From the NCBI GenBank assembly GCA_036874045.1, contig CM072341.1, positions 6,770,501-6,834,500 on the forward strand: a DNA stretch of 64,000 nt, read 5' to 3'. Each line of letters begins with the position of its first letter. Position 1 is the first letter of the stretch. Below, piece after piece: positions 47,101-58,790 of this stretch. The position numbers and the translations under genes are program-made. The notes beneath the pieces were generated by a model. That model saw only the letters and a list, made by a program, of their open reading frames with translations. It ran no database searches and was not told the origin of the DNA. This stretch comes from Cymodocea nodosa (Eukaryota; Streptophyta; Magnoliopsida; Alismatales; Cymodoceaceae).

Positions 47101-50100
47101 ACTCCAAAATCAATTGTTCACCCATATGCAAAGAGAATATCTCATAAATGTCATACAAGTGTGTGATGTTTTCTCATGATTGTACATCTATTAGATCTCT
47201 AATTCTTCAAACAATAAACATGAAGTCTTATAATACTCCAAAGTCTGTTCACCCATGTGCAAAAAGAATATCTCATAAATGTCATTTTATTTTGTGGTTA
47301 TTGCATATTTTCATTATCTTGTGTTTTATATTCTACCTATAGTAAGGGTGAGATTGTTCTTAGTGCAAAGTAGATAGTCCTTGTGGATAGGTGACTTCCT
47401 GAGTATGTTAGTGTAGACTTGTTGAAATTTAAAGGACTCGTGAGTTATCTTTTTTTTTTGAGCCACCACCAATGCCCAAAGACCTTGATAACAATAATTG
47501 AGTCTAGCAACCTTTCACTTGAGCTCTAGTCTTTCTCTTGTCTTATGTTTTGTCCTTTTGTTTTCATCTTTGTGTTTTATGTGTTGTTCTCTTTTTAGTG
47601 TTTTAATGTGTTATTTATTGATTTTTCAAGGTTTTATTTTGTTTTGATTTGGACTTTGTAGGTATGTCTTCTACAAACCCTTCGAAGATAAAACTCCGCC
47701 ACTAGAGCAACCTAGAGGTTTAACAGCTTGTTGCATAAGCTAAATGCAACTACAATTCCTGTGAAAGTGAGTTAAGTTTTCTGGTTTTAGTAGTTAATTT
47801 TTGTTTTAAATAAGTTTGCCACCTTGTCATTTGTGTTTATCTTTTGGACTTCTATCTAGTTATGCTAGAGACTAACATAATTTAGGTTTGGGGGTTTTGT
47901 AGAATCATAATTTATGCATATTTCATATATTTAATGAAAGTATTTTATGCTTTTAAAGATCCATATTTAGATGTGCTTAAGTGAAATTTAATTTATTGAT
48001 GCATTTTTTATTATTTATTTGAACATGTGCTTAAATGGAAAAATATTGTATATATGAGACTATCTTAATTTTATACTTCATGAAAACATAATTGTATCTT
48101 AGTTGGCCTTACATATACTTTTAATATAATTTTATTAATTAAGATAATTTCCTTTTAACACTTAGGTTGATTAAGATAAATAAAGTACAAGGGTATTTCT
48201 GAAATTAAATGATATTGAACTTTTATCAGTTACTCATATATCTTAGTTAATTTAACTTTATTCCTTAAATGTTTTGATGTTTTCTAATTGAGTTTTGTAG
48301 GTGTAAACAAAAGGAAATAAGAGGAATAATGGTGGCCATTGGATCAAATGAGTTGGAAATCAACTTCAACACTTAAAAATCCTATTTAAGCACGCATTCT
48401 CTCCTCTTTCACCATTTTCACTCATGCCATAGGAGCAACCATCCCTCTCATCTCTTCCACAAGCAAGTGAAGGTAACTCTCCCCTTCCACGTTTTCTAGG
48501 GAAGGAGAAAGGCAAGACTCTTCTCTCTTCTCCAACCTAGGTGCAAAAACATGAGAAGGACGACTAGGAATCTTCACCCAAGCTTAAGGTTGCTGATTGG
48601 AGGACGTCCTTCAAGTGCTTGGAGTCTCCCTTGCTTAGTTTGGCCTTCCAACACATGCAGCAAGGCTAAAAGACGAGTTCTTAGAAGGTTTACAACCTCA
48701 ATGTTGGATCTTGGTGGAGTTGGCGGATCTCCCACTTTTGGTGGAGCTACATGTAGCGACAGCCATGTATGCAACCACAAGAAGGATGGCTAGGCAACAT
48801 CTTCCAGCCTCATCCACTCTCTTTCGTTGTTAGTTCTTAAGGTACAAAGGGTAGGAATGATTTGGTTATATTAATTTTAGGTTTTTACATGCATTTTGTA
48901 GTTACATTGGCATTTATGTTAGATTTCTAGTCTTGCATTTGTAATGTTATATTTTGATGTATTAATACTTTAGGATTTCATTTAAAACTTTACATTTCAA
49001 TAGATGTAATGTTACTTTTGTTGTTAATGTTAAAGTTTCTCTCATATTTAGTTGAATCTTGTGTATATGTGAATATTTATATGCTAACAAAGCTAACTTG
49101 GTGTTATATATCGTCAATTCAGAGTTCTGTATTTTTAACGATTTTGCTTAAGTCATAACTCAATGCTCTAATAATGTTTTGCTTCAATATTTGATTCTAT
49201 TTTGTAGAACTTCAAGTGTACTTTACTCCTATATAGTTTTTAGAATTTTTGCAATCGATTTGTATAGGTTTTCAAATTTATTTCGTTGATGTCGCATCTA
49301 ACGCATCCTGGTGTTTTCCATCCAAATTTTGCTTTAGTGCCGAACTTGATTTCTTATTATCCACAGCATGAAATCAACCTCTGTAAATTTTTGCTATTAG
49401 ATGAATGAGTTAACTTTCGAAGCACACTGATTTCACTGACTTTCATTAAGATTTGAAAATGTTATGCCGTTTGTAGTGACCGTGGGCATTTCTGGAATGT
49501 TATTTGGCAATCTACGCGCTTGCATGAAAAGTGTTACTAATACTTGCTTATTTTGTATTTTTTGACAAAATCAGTTAGGTCATAAAGTTAATCCAATGAA
49601 TACTCAGTCTGGTATTTTTACTTTATTTTATCATAGACAAATTGAGAGGAGAATACGTCTGAAAATGACTGAATTTCAAGATTCTGTGCTGAAACAATTT
49701 AATGTTTAATGAATAGAAATGAGGAAGTTGTGTTTTAATGAATGAATTTTTTTGATAAATTTTGCCTCACTTGTAATTATTATTGCTTTTGTACCTTAGA
49801 ATTATTTTTTAAAAGTCAAATCCTTGTGAATTCAACCTATACTTACTAGAATAAATTACAATTGCATCATGTAGTTATATTTTAAAACGAGTTATGAGTT
49901 TATTTTTCTATCAATCAAAACCATTACAACAACTCATTCTTCTTGTGTCATGGGGTTGTTCAAGTCTTGGGATCTACGTTTTTTAATATCTTGAGTGTTG
50001 TACTTTTCTTGTTTGGATGAAACTTATTGTTAAATGAGATTCAGCCTATTTACTCTTCAAAGAATGAAAGGAAAGTCCACTCAACATGGAATAAGAATCT

Positions 50101-53100
50101 ATGATGACAATTTAAAAATGAAGCTTTTTTTTTAAGAACTCGCTTACCAAAAACTTGGCAGCTTCTGCACGCTTCACACACTCGTATCCTCCATATGATA
50201 TCTCCCCCCAACCTTTCCATCCAGAAACCTGAGGTAAAAATTTTGAGTATATTGGCATGCACCTAAAAATGATGATATTGTTATTTACCTCAGCCAACAT
50301 ATCTAAAGTAAGATCAGAAGGCAAAAAATCCAGAAATACATAGAAATTTCTTGGCCGAGCAGATATGAGGTCAAGAAAGAGCAAAGTCTTGACGGTTTTA
50401 GCAAGAAATACATTTTCTAGCAATGTTTAATGTCCCAGTGCCCTCTCTTGCAGAACATTTTAAAGTTTTTGAGCAATAGCTTATTAGATAATGAACATGA
50501 TATTTTCTGCATGCACCTAACCAATGTCAGTTGCAGTACAGACTGGCTTTTTTAAAACAATTTATTTCACCAACATCCAGCTTTCATTTACTGATAACAT
50601 TCATCAGGAAAGGAAACAAATTATGTTACATATTCTCTTTGTCAGGAAACATGGTGCTAAGTTTTACGTCTTTTCCATCAGTTTCCACAGGAATTTCTTA
50701 TTCAAACAGAATAAACAAGAAAACTTACAGTGCAATGCTAGAATTACTTCACAAGAAAAAATGTAATTCCTTTTAATTCCCTTCAAATATGCCTTCTGCC
50801 TTTTTTTTCATTTGAGCAGTAGCCTTGACAATTCTCTCAATCCAATTTCTCAAAATGCTTTCTACATGTATCTAGCAAATTCTTCTTGAACCAAAAACTA
50901 TTAGATTTATTTGAAAGACCAAGGTTGTTCATATTCTTAATCAAAAATACGAGACAATGAAAATGCTCTATGAGATGAATCCTCGCAATTTGCTCTAATT
51001 TTTAATTTCCAAAATTTTCAAGTGAACATCAACTCAAAACAACCAGAATGCTAGGCCGTTGATAGGTAACATTACAACAATCACAGCATATCAAATATTT
51101 GATGATTCTCAATCATCAGCTAGATTCAATGCAAAAGCTTAGCTGCGAAGTGAATTTCTACAGCCATAAATGACTATTTTTGTTTTGATGATCATATTTG
51201 AGAATAAGAGGTGTGTCATGTTGCAGACCTTTGGAACCAACTGAAGAAGTTTATCAGGCACGGGCACCTTAGAGGGTTTTGCCCCAAAACAAAGAACTCT
51301 GTCTTGTGACAAAGAATAAAAGGTAACATCCTGAAAATCTATAACCTGCTTTGAAGAACAAAAACTCAATGACTCCACTTGATATTCAACAACTAATGAT
51401 AATGGTCATACTGAGGCCTTACCACATCTGGAGTAACATACATGTGAGGGTCTCCAACTTCATAGAGAAGCTGTTCGGCACAAGTGTGATAATTCAGTAA
51501 TCCTCCACTGCCATCTGCTTTGGCTACAGAAACTTCTCCTTCAGAACTGACTTCAGCAAAAGGAAGTGACAAATCTAAGAGCTTCTGGAAAGATAAAACC
51601 CGATTCTTATCTCCTGCCATATGACATGCCAAATTATTTATCACACTATATGCATCAACTACTAGCAAGCTGGTGTTACCTGGGTGCATGAAATAACCCC
51701 CTGTTAGTTGGCATCCACATTCAAGAAGATGACCAGCAAGGGATCCTTTAGCCAGCAGTTGGAAATCATCCCAGTTCCAACCAAGTTCATATACCTGGTT
51801 GTGCCAAAATCACATGAAAATATATTGAAATACTAATCAAGGTCCATATAGTAATATGAAAAACATAATTTTAAATCACATTTTTGCATTCTTTGTCAAC
51901 TATTGCATCCCCTCCCAAAAAATTACATATGGAGGATAGAAAGACGATGATTGAAGTTGGATTGCAATTACACAAAGGTCAGACAAATATGGTCACGATC
52001 GAATCCTTTGTTAGAACTTAGAGCAACCTTTTTGTCTAACCAAAAAAGTCATTATGCAAATAATGTAAAACATTGTTGAAATATGGATATACAATCTAAT
52101 ATCAAATAGTTATGAGTGGAAGAAATATTCTAATTCTTCCTCATCCCACTAGTAGCCTTTTTTTAAGATTCAACAAGTGTCTTTATTCTTAGATCAAATG
52201 AATGTGAGACTTAGGCCCAAAAAATTGTACGACTTTAATATCGAGATGAAATGTGGACATTCAACTCAAAACTAATTAGTCATGAGTAAAATGATCCATA
52301 TTTATATTAACTCATCTTTTATTTTCTATTTAAATATGATTTGGATACGATTTTGGAGAGAAAAATTTTACAAAATTATGATTTTATGTTGATTTTAGGG
52401 TAATGAAATTTGTGAAATTTTGAAACACTTATAATCTATTTGAAATATTTCTTGATCTTGTCTTAGTTTTATCATTGGATTTTTGTGTTAAAAGAGGAAT
52501 TTATGCAAAATCACCAAAATCAAAGAAAATCAAGGTGGAGGCCTATTCCAAGATTTGCTCATTTTGTACTTTATTATTCAAAATCACTCCAATTTTACAC
52601 AATCTATTGATTCAATAGGCATTTGAGTAAGAATCATTACAACCTTGGAATCAAATAATCAAGACATCCCAAACCCCACCCAAAGTCTTACTCTATGTGG
52701 GACTACTACAACAAACATTAATACATATTATATTTGGATATTCAAATATTAAGCTAGAGCAAAATTGTCTCAATGCATCCCCTTAGAAACTGACATATGA
52801 CAATAGGATGTGCTCAGCCAAGGGCTTTCTTCAATGTCTTCTACCAATTTTCTTCACTTTTAGGCTATAACTAATTTCATACAATACAATGAAAAATTGT
52901 CTGTCTTTTACAGTTTCAAAGATCTTATGCTTTCTTATAGGTGCACATGCCTTAGGATGATGAGCATGGTCTAAAGAAGCTCACACTATTGTGCACATGC
53001 CTTAGGATGCTTTCTATCTGTACTTCCGTAGTAGATTACAAACTATTACAAATTACACAAGTAAATCATCATACAAAAAGTTAGCATGGGCGAACTCAAA

Positions 53101-54007
53101 AGTACTTTTTGGTAACGTACCATAGGACCTAGAAATAGTGCAGCATCAGCAACACGTGAAGTGATTATGACATTTGGATTATATTTCTCCAGGCATTCTA
53201 CAATTGGAGCTGCTCCAACGTAGGTACTGGCAGCCTTCAGAAAAAGTCACGACACTGAATTTAGTAACAAATAAAGTGCACATTCAATCCACTAGAAAGA
53301 AAAATCAATTTAACCGTTGGGCACAGAAGCTCGACAGAAGCAAATTTATTAATGCACCAACTATGGTAAGACCAAGAATAAGAAATTTTACAAAAATCCA
53401 AATGCCTGTGTGCTTTCTCTTGTTGCATGAAGAGGAAAGAACACTAATTCAAACATTTAATTGTGTGGAATTTCCTTTCACCTTTGAAGCATACTTATGA
53501 CCATGAATTTGCTTGCATAATAACCATACGATTAAGTGCAAATAAAGAAGTAATGTAATCATGATGCAAATGTGTGATCCTCTAATAATATGAAATTTCA
53601 GATTTATAAGATTCTTACACCTTCGATAATGTCACGCTCTTCACCTAAGTGTGAGACTCCTGAAACATATCAATTGAAAAGAAATTTGAGCTCGAATGTC
53701 AAATTTCCAAGCAAATCACTTGATGAAATTTTGAAAAAAGAAAAATACCTGAATCAGATGGAATGATCTCATAAGCCAATGCTACCACTACATTGAGACC
53801 CGATGTCCTCGAGATATTTAGAACTTCTTCTTGAGCACCATGTGGATTCACTTTAAACAATTGTTCAAAAATTGTATGAGCTCTGATGATTAATTGATAA
53901 TTATAAAACTCATGGAGTAACAGTGCATATACCTGCACCCATGTTTGTGATTAAGCAAACTCCCTTTTCCACAGCTAGAGGTAAAAGCAGAGACATCCAT
54001 TCTCCAA
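35144..54007 (-). CDS. AtuA-family (formerly DUF1446) protein, 11 exons, N terminus outside window
   Basis: Exons on the minus strand, in order: 53933-54007, 53749-53850, 53619-53659, 53121-53234, 51680-51794, 51423-51613, 51229-51345, 50148-50228, 36092-36330, 35938-35977 and 35144-35755. All introns are GT-AG, the phases agree throughout, and the frame stays open for 574 residues to the stop at 35144. Family marks are [10 protein letters not shown] near the visible start, [64 protein letters not shown], and in the last exon [20 protein letters not shown] and GHSLN-like text before [20 protein letters not shown]-type sequence. AtuA was named in Pseudomonas for acyclic terpene use. The plant role is not known to me. 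About 60-80 N-terminal residues (the GAGFAGDR-like start of the family) are not found between 54007 and 64000, so the first exon(s) must lie further upstream. Cellular location cannot be judged. Confidence 0.85.
36530..38722 (-). mobile_element. Copia relic 1: 3' LTR region and pol 3' half
   Basis: Read on the minus strand: integrase C-terminal text ([12 protein letters not shown], then FVEYS, then [11 protein letters not shown]) near 38720-38460, decayed RT, RNase H text (GGNLVT near 37030), then the purine tract CCAACTTGAGGGGGAGTTT at 36693-36711 and an LTR-like tail down to about 36530. Badly decayed. Confidence 0.65.
38723..43450 (+). mobile_element. Copia relic 2: LTR end, gag, protease and integrase part
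   Basis: An LTR-like stretch ends near 39040. ACTTGGTATTAGAGCAAGAG at 39042 is a tRNA-Met-type primer site. Copia gag text follows ([11 protein letters not shown] near 39445, [11 protein letters not shown] near 39646, [20 protein letters not shown] near 39730, a CCHC-like motif near 40090). A solo LTR of B type interrupts it. The protease text [14 protein letters not shown] (42318-42358) and integrase text ([26 protein letters not shown]) follow to about 43450. Decayed. Confidence 0.75.
40173..42124 (+). mobile_element. Solo LTR related to the LTR of element B
   Basis: Begins TGTTTAGAATGAAAAAGTG and ends CTAAACA, about 1.95 kb. It matches the B LTRs over most of its length but is clearly more diverged. 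It is flanked by CCTGT / CCTGG, probably a decayed 5-bp target duplication. It holds arrays at about 40380-40800 and 41780-41880 and a TATATATT-like box near 40805. No internal element sequence is attached. Confidence 0.8.
44524..45208 (+). pseudogene. Vacuolar sorting receptor (VSR/BP80) fragment, intronless, captured in a copia relic
   Basis: About 225 codons of a plant VSR are recognisable: [120 protein letters not shown] and, in another frame, [19 protein letters not shown]. This covers the end of the protease-associated domain and part of the central luminal cargo-binding region. The EGF repeats, membrane segment and tail are absent. Two frame changes are seen, one after WNA (about 44560) and one before the SGKPW-like text (about 45107), so it cannot code for a receptor. 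No intron interrupts it, although VSR genes are split, which suggests a cDNA origin. It lies antisense to the gag around it. Confidence 0.85.
45310..46778 (-). mobile_element. LTR of copia relic 3
   Basis: In reverse it starts TGAAAGGACCTTTGG and ends at TCTTAACA, 1469 bp. The interior has many degraded TTTCGAA / GGATAGTT words, the decayed form of the array seen in element A. Confidence 0.7.
46779..47160 (-). mobile_element. Copia gag fragment
   Basis: Minus-strand text [20 protein letters not shown], then [10 protein letters not shown], fits the gag core of plant copia elements. Its other parts were not found. Confidence 0.5.
47060..47290. repeat. Direct duplication with about 134-bp offset
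   Basis: GATCTCTAATTCTTCAAACA followed by about 75 bp recurs at 47060 and 47194 with few differences. It duplicates part of the copia gag fragment. Confidence 0.75.
47340..49930 (+). mobile_element. 3' end of a Tat-like gypsy element with its LTR
   Basis: A T-rich 3' leader-like stretch ends in the polypurine tract AATTTAGGTTTGGGGG (47879-47894). TGTAGAATCATAATTTATGC at 47898 starts an LTR-like region of about 2 kb that ends near 49930. The tract and LTR start look like Tat-type gypsy elements. The small ORF at 48551-48793 inside it is not thought to be a gene. The right border is uncertain. Confidence 0.55.
51614..51679 (-). other. 66-bp stop-free intron in the AtuA-like gene
   Basis: Starts GTAACACC and ends ATGGCAG. 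Removing it joins MHPG to DKNR, as expected from the family. If retained it would add 22 residues without changing the frame, because 66 is a multiple of three and no stop occurs. Confidence 0.75.
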
Positions 54008-54177
54008 CTAAAGAATCAAAAAAAAAGGAAAAAGAAAGCAAGACAGTGAGTGAAGGAAAAGGACCTTTGAAACTGAATATATATGAGTCCATGCCAAACA
54101 TTATGGGCCATAAGAAGAGAAAATTACATAGCAAAATGCTTTATTTTGAATACCAAGAGAAATTAAAGCTGGGGTAA

Positions 54178-54589
54178 AAATGGGTTGGCATGTTGGATTT
54201 GGGCCTAACACAATGACAATCTAACTTAACTGAACCCAAACCTAGCATGTTAGTAAACATTTGACAAATTTAATCTATTTAACCTGTTTAATTAAGGTTG
54301 CATAGATTAACTGTTAATCAAGGCTAACCATCTCATGTCAGTTAATACCCAAACCAATTAAAGACTGGTCAGATAACAGTTAATTGTTCTTAGGCCGAGT
54401 CAGCTAAAGGAAGAGATTAACAATGCAAATGGTTAACTTCCTGACCTGATTAACTGATAATTTAAATTAATAAATTTTTTTTTTGACTAATAGATTGCCC
54501 ACCTGAATCCATTTGCTTGATTAACTAAATTTACTTTTTTTTAACCTACCACTTTCATTTCCCTCCTCCCATTCCAATCAATGTTACTC
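54178..54589. other. Intronic DNA of the AtuA-like gene
   Basis: AT-rich with many TTAACT / AGTTAA words but no coding or element signature that I can name. Confidence 0.4.
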
Positions 54590-54594
54590 TTTCC

Positions 54595-56022
54595 TGTTAG
54601 GACCAAATGACTTACCAGAGAAGGGGTGAATGGTAATATTTATTAAACTTTTCAATCTTGTTATTATATTTTACTATTTAATGTTGAATTTTAGTTAAGC
54701 AGAAGTAAATGTGAAAGGTCTGTCAAATGCACAACAAAATAAGAAAAGATGAAAAGCATACAAAAAATTTTAGGTAGCTTACTACTAACAGCTAATCCAC
54801 CCTCAAGTGTTACTTAAATTTCACTAACTATATCAACACTTACAATCACTTACTTTATAATCAAAGCAAGAACCAACTAATTTATCTAAGTTTTTAGGTC
54901 ATAGCTCTAACCATCCTATCTCCGAAGTTTTCAGATGGGAAACTTTAGCAAACTACTAACTTAAGGAGATCAAAGATTATTTGCGCAATGAGCTCTTAAC
55001 TTCAGCTTGTACTTTAGCTGAGAACTTAATCTTGAATGTATTCTGTAATTTTTTTGTGAAACTCGGTGCATAGATGTGTATATATGTTCTTACTTCTTCT
55101 CTTGATTACTGTTTATATTTATATCAAGAAGCATAATGATCATATTCCTTTCTAATAAGTTTCTCCTATTGTACTTACTATTCTGGCATACTTAATTTTG
55201 GTAAGTACCGTTGAGTGAACAGTAATGTAGTCAACTTCTAATTTTTCTAATATTTCAAATAGTTAGCTTTGTAACTTTTCGAAAGATTCTTGTAACTCTC
55301 CAAATAGTCGAAAGGGTCATCCTACCTATATCACAAGAGTACTTAAGTTAAACACGTACTAAGACTTAAGTTCAAATAATTAAATCTGTAACATTTCGAA
55401 ACTTCTTGTTTTTTTCAAATAGTTAGTTTTCTTAACTTTTCAAGATTCCTTTTAAGCTTCCAATTGTGTTTTTGAATTCTGCATGTGCATATTAAATAAC
55501 TTAACTATTCAGATAGTTGTCCTAGTTAACTTTCTGATTCTCTTGTATTTTTGGATAGTTAGCTCTGCTAACTTTCCGAAAACCCAAGCAGTTATCTTTT
55601 ACTACTTCTGTCTTTCTGTCATGTGCGTATTTAAGTAACTTAACTATTCAGATAGTTAGCTTTTTAACTTTTCGATTTCAAAATATTTTCAGATAGTTGA
55701 TCCTTCTAACTTTTCGAAAGCTTGAACAGTTGTCTAACATTCCAAAAGTCTTCTTGTTTCTGAAGAGTTGCCCTTGTAACTTTTCGAAAAACTTTCTTGC
55801 TACATTTAAATGGTCTTTTGGATACTTAACTTATTAACCTTCCAAAAATCCATTTCTTCCAGATACTTAAGCTTGTGAATTGTCCAAACTTCTTGATTTT
55901 ATCTATCAACTTTGAATGAATTATTTGTGACTGTTTGTAATTGTTTATCTATCGATTTGTGAAATACATGAAATGATTCCTCACATTAATTTTTGCATTT
56001 TCAAAATCTAGAGGTCCTTTCA
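54595..56022 (-). mobile_element. 3' LTR of the SIRE-like element
   Basis: Matches 57035-58459 along its length by eye. The array region at 55240-55900 is made of TTTCGAA, GGATAGTT and TAACTTTTCGA words in decayed form. Confidence 0.8.
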
Positions 56023-57034
56023 ATTTCACTCTTTTTGATAATGACAAAAACCTTACACTTTATTTTATGTATTTCACTCCCTATATAGGTATACAAATAA
56101 ACTCACAAAGAAACAATAAGAAAAAGATACTAAGTTTTCTCCCCCTATTTTTCTAAGTTTACTCCTCCTATTTCTATACTGCCTGTAGAAATATTGTTGT
56201 GTTCTTCTCCCCCTATTTTGTCATTGGTCAAAAAGATTGTAAATAGAGTTATAGTCCAATTATAACTGCACTGTTCTTTCCTATCCTGAGATAGACTAAA
56301 TTTTTGCAAGATAAAATGTTAGTAGAGAACAAGCTCTTATTTGTGAGGAGAATAATCATAAAAGAGCATTGATTATAAATCATAAAAAGAACAAATCCCT
56401 AAATTTTGTCTAATGTAATTAAGTACAGATTCAAATAATGGTTTAGTAAAAATATCTATTAATTGTTCTTTAATAGACATTCTAGAGAAATATGACCTTT
56501 GTCAACATGATCTCTTAGAAAGTGGTGCCTAATTTCAATATTTTTTGTTTTTGAATGTAGCACTATATTTTTGGAAAGATTTATGACATTGCTACTATTA
56601 TAGTAAATAATTGTATTCTAAAATTTAAGTTTGTAATCTATCAGTATTTGTTGCATTCATAAGATCTGAGCACAACATAACCCTACTACTATATACTCTA
56701 CTTCAATAGTAGATAAAGCTATAGAATTTTGTTTTCTACTGAATCATGATACTAAAGAGTGACCAAGCAGTTGACATGTACCACTAGTATTTTTCCTATT
56801 TGACTTGCATCCTATATAATCTGCATCTGTGCTCCAAAGTTTATCATGTACAATCCTTCTCCAAAGTTTTACATCTGTGCTCCTAAGAAAATACTCCCTC
56901 TGATTTTTCTAGTAGCTATAATTGTTACCATTAAAAAGAAGAGGTTGATGGATATTCTGTCCCTCTATAATGTAGAAAATCATGATTTCAAATGATTAAA
57001 TCTATTAATGAGATCAACCTGCTCTGATACTAAT

Positions 57035-58459
57035 TGTTAATACCGAATGACTTATCAAAAGAAGAGTGAATGATAATATTTATTAAACTTCTTAATCTTG
57101 TTATCATATTTTGCTATTTAATGCTGAATTTTAGTTAAGCAGAAGTAAACGTGAAAGGTCTGTCAAATGCACAGTAGAATAAGGAAAGATGAAAAGCACA
57201 CAAGAAGTTTTAAGTGGTTCACTATTAACGACTAATCCACTCCCAAGGGTTACTTAGGTTTCACTAACTGTATCAACACTTACAATCACTTACCTTATGG
57301 TCAAAGCAAGAACCAATCGATTTATCTGAACTTTCAAATCGTAGTTCTAACCAATCTATCTCCGAAGTTTTCAGATGAGAAACTTTAGCAAACCACTAAC
57401 TAGAGAAGATCAGAGATTGTTTGCGCAGTGAGCTCTTAACTTCAACTTGTACTTTAGCTGAGAACTTGATCTTGAATGTATTCTGCAATTTTTTTGTGGA
57501 GCTCGATATATAGATGTGTATATATGTTCTTACTTTTTCTTTTGATTGTTGTTTGTATTTATATCAAGAAACATAACGATCATATTCCTTTCTAATAAGT
57601 TTCTCTTGCTGTACTTACTGTTTTAGCATACTTAATTTTGGTAAGTTACCGTTTAGTGAATAGTAACGCAGTAAACTTTCGATTTTTCTAATATTTCGAA
57701 TAGTTAACTTTGTAACTTTTCGAAAGATTCTTGTAATTCTCCAAATAGCCAAAAGGGTCATCTTACCTGTATCACATGAGTACTTAAGTTAAGCATGTGC
57801 TAGGACTTAAGTTCAAATAGTTAAATCTATAATATTCTGAAACTTCTTGTTTTTTTCGAATAGTTAATTTTTCTAACTTTCCGAGATTCCTTTTAAGCTT
57901 CCAACTGTGTTTCTGAATTCTGCACATACATATTAAATAACTTAACTGTTTGAATAATTGTCTCAGTTAACTTTCTAATTCTCTTGTATTTTTGAATACT
58001 CTACTAACTTTCTGAAAACCCAAGGAGTTATCTTTTACTACTTTTGTCTTAATGTCACGTGCGTATTTAAGTAACTTAACTATTTGGATAGTTAGTCTTT
58101 TTAATTTTTCGATTTCAAAGTATTTTCAAATAGTTGACCCTTTTAACTTTTCGAAAGCTTGAACAGTTGTCTAACATTCCAAAAGTCTTCTTATTTTTAG
58201 AGAGTTGCCCTTGTAACTTTCCGAAAAACTTTCTTGCTACATTTAAGTGGTCTTTCGGATACTTAACTTGTTAACCTTCTGAAAATCCACTTCTTTCAGA
58301 TACTTAAGCTTGTAAACTGTCTAAACCTCCTAATTTTATCTGTTAGCTTTGAATGAATTACTTGTGACTGTTTATAACTGTTTGTCTGTCGATTTATGAA
58401 ATACATGAAATGATTCCTTACATTGATTTTTGTATTATCAAAATCTAGAGGTCCTTTCA
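57035..58459 (-). mobile_element. 5' LTR of the SIRE-like element
   Basis: Matches 54595-56022. The array region is at 57660-58330, with CACGTG at about 58037. The primer site lies directly beyond its inner end. Confidence 0.8.
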
Positions 58460-58464
58460 TTTCC

Positions 58465-58790
58465 TAACCCTAATTGTAAGACTACCCACATACTCTCCAC
58501 CTCTTTGGTCTCCTCTACCACCCTACAACTTCACATCTCCTTCTATATTTTGCCAACTTGCCATTCAACATCTCCATGACTCTACATCTCCTTCACCGTA
58601 TGGCAATTGCATTACATCTTCCACATGATTGCAAGTTCTACAATCTCCATTGTCCTATGTCAACAACTTTAAACAACACTGGTTGCATCTCCCATCTCTC
58701 CCACACTAGCCACACACACCTCTTATCTCTAGTAAAACATGACTTTGTTGTTTTTAAAAATTTATATCAATGGTGGTGACTAGGTAGGTT
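58465..58790. other. Intronic DNA of the AtuA-like gene
   Basis: C-rich and T-rich stretch (CTCCACCTCTTTGGTCTCC). It continues the sequence left of 54590. A plus-strand ORF at 58558-58779 is judged chance. Confidence 0.4.

Larger units (their letters stand above)
36331..50147 (-). other. 13.8-kb intron of the AtuA-like gene, filled with element relics
   Basis: Donor at 50147-50146 and acceptor at 36332-36331. The exons on either side (50148-50228 and 36092-36330) join in phase 0 in a conserved part of the protein. The intron holds at least two copia pol or gag relics, a B-type solo LTR, a copia relic with a host-gene fragment, a gag fragment and the 3' end of a gypsy element. Confidence 0.85.
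54595..58459 (-). mobile_element. Short complete SIRE-like copia element with two LTRs
   Basis: Minus strand: 5' LTR 57035-58459 and 3' LTR 54595-56022, each about 1.43 kb and very similar. The ends are TGAAAGGACC ... TTAACA or CCTAACA (in reverse), and the target duplication TTTCC is at 54590-54594 and 58460-58464. The internal part is only about 1 kb. It has a tRNA-Met-type primer site (near 57030), the first part of gag, SIRE-type RNase H text (CKSNRKNTSGTCQLLGHSLV near 56800) and a purine tract (near 56210). The element is thus much shorter than an autonomous one. Confidence 0.8.

Noticed and set aside
48551-48793. Plus-strand ORF (and its minus-strand shadow) in the Tat-like LTR
   Set aside because: It lies wholly within an LTR, and the composition looks random. 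No support as a gene.
53174-53500. Plus-strand ORF across an AtuA-like exon
   Set aside because: It is the shadow of the minus-strand exon 53121-53234 and the neighbouring intron.
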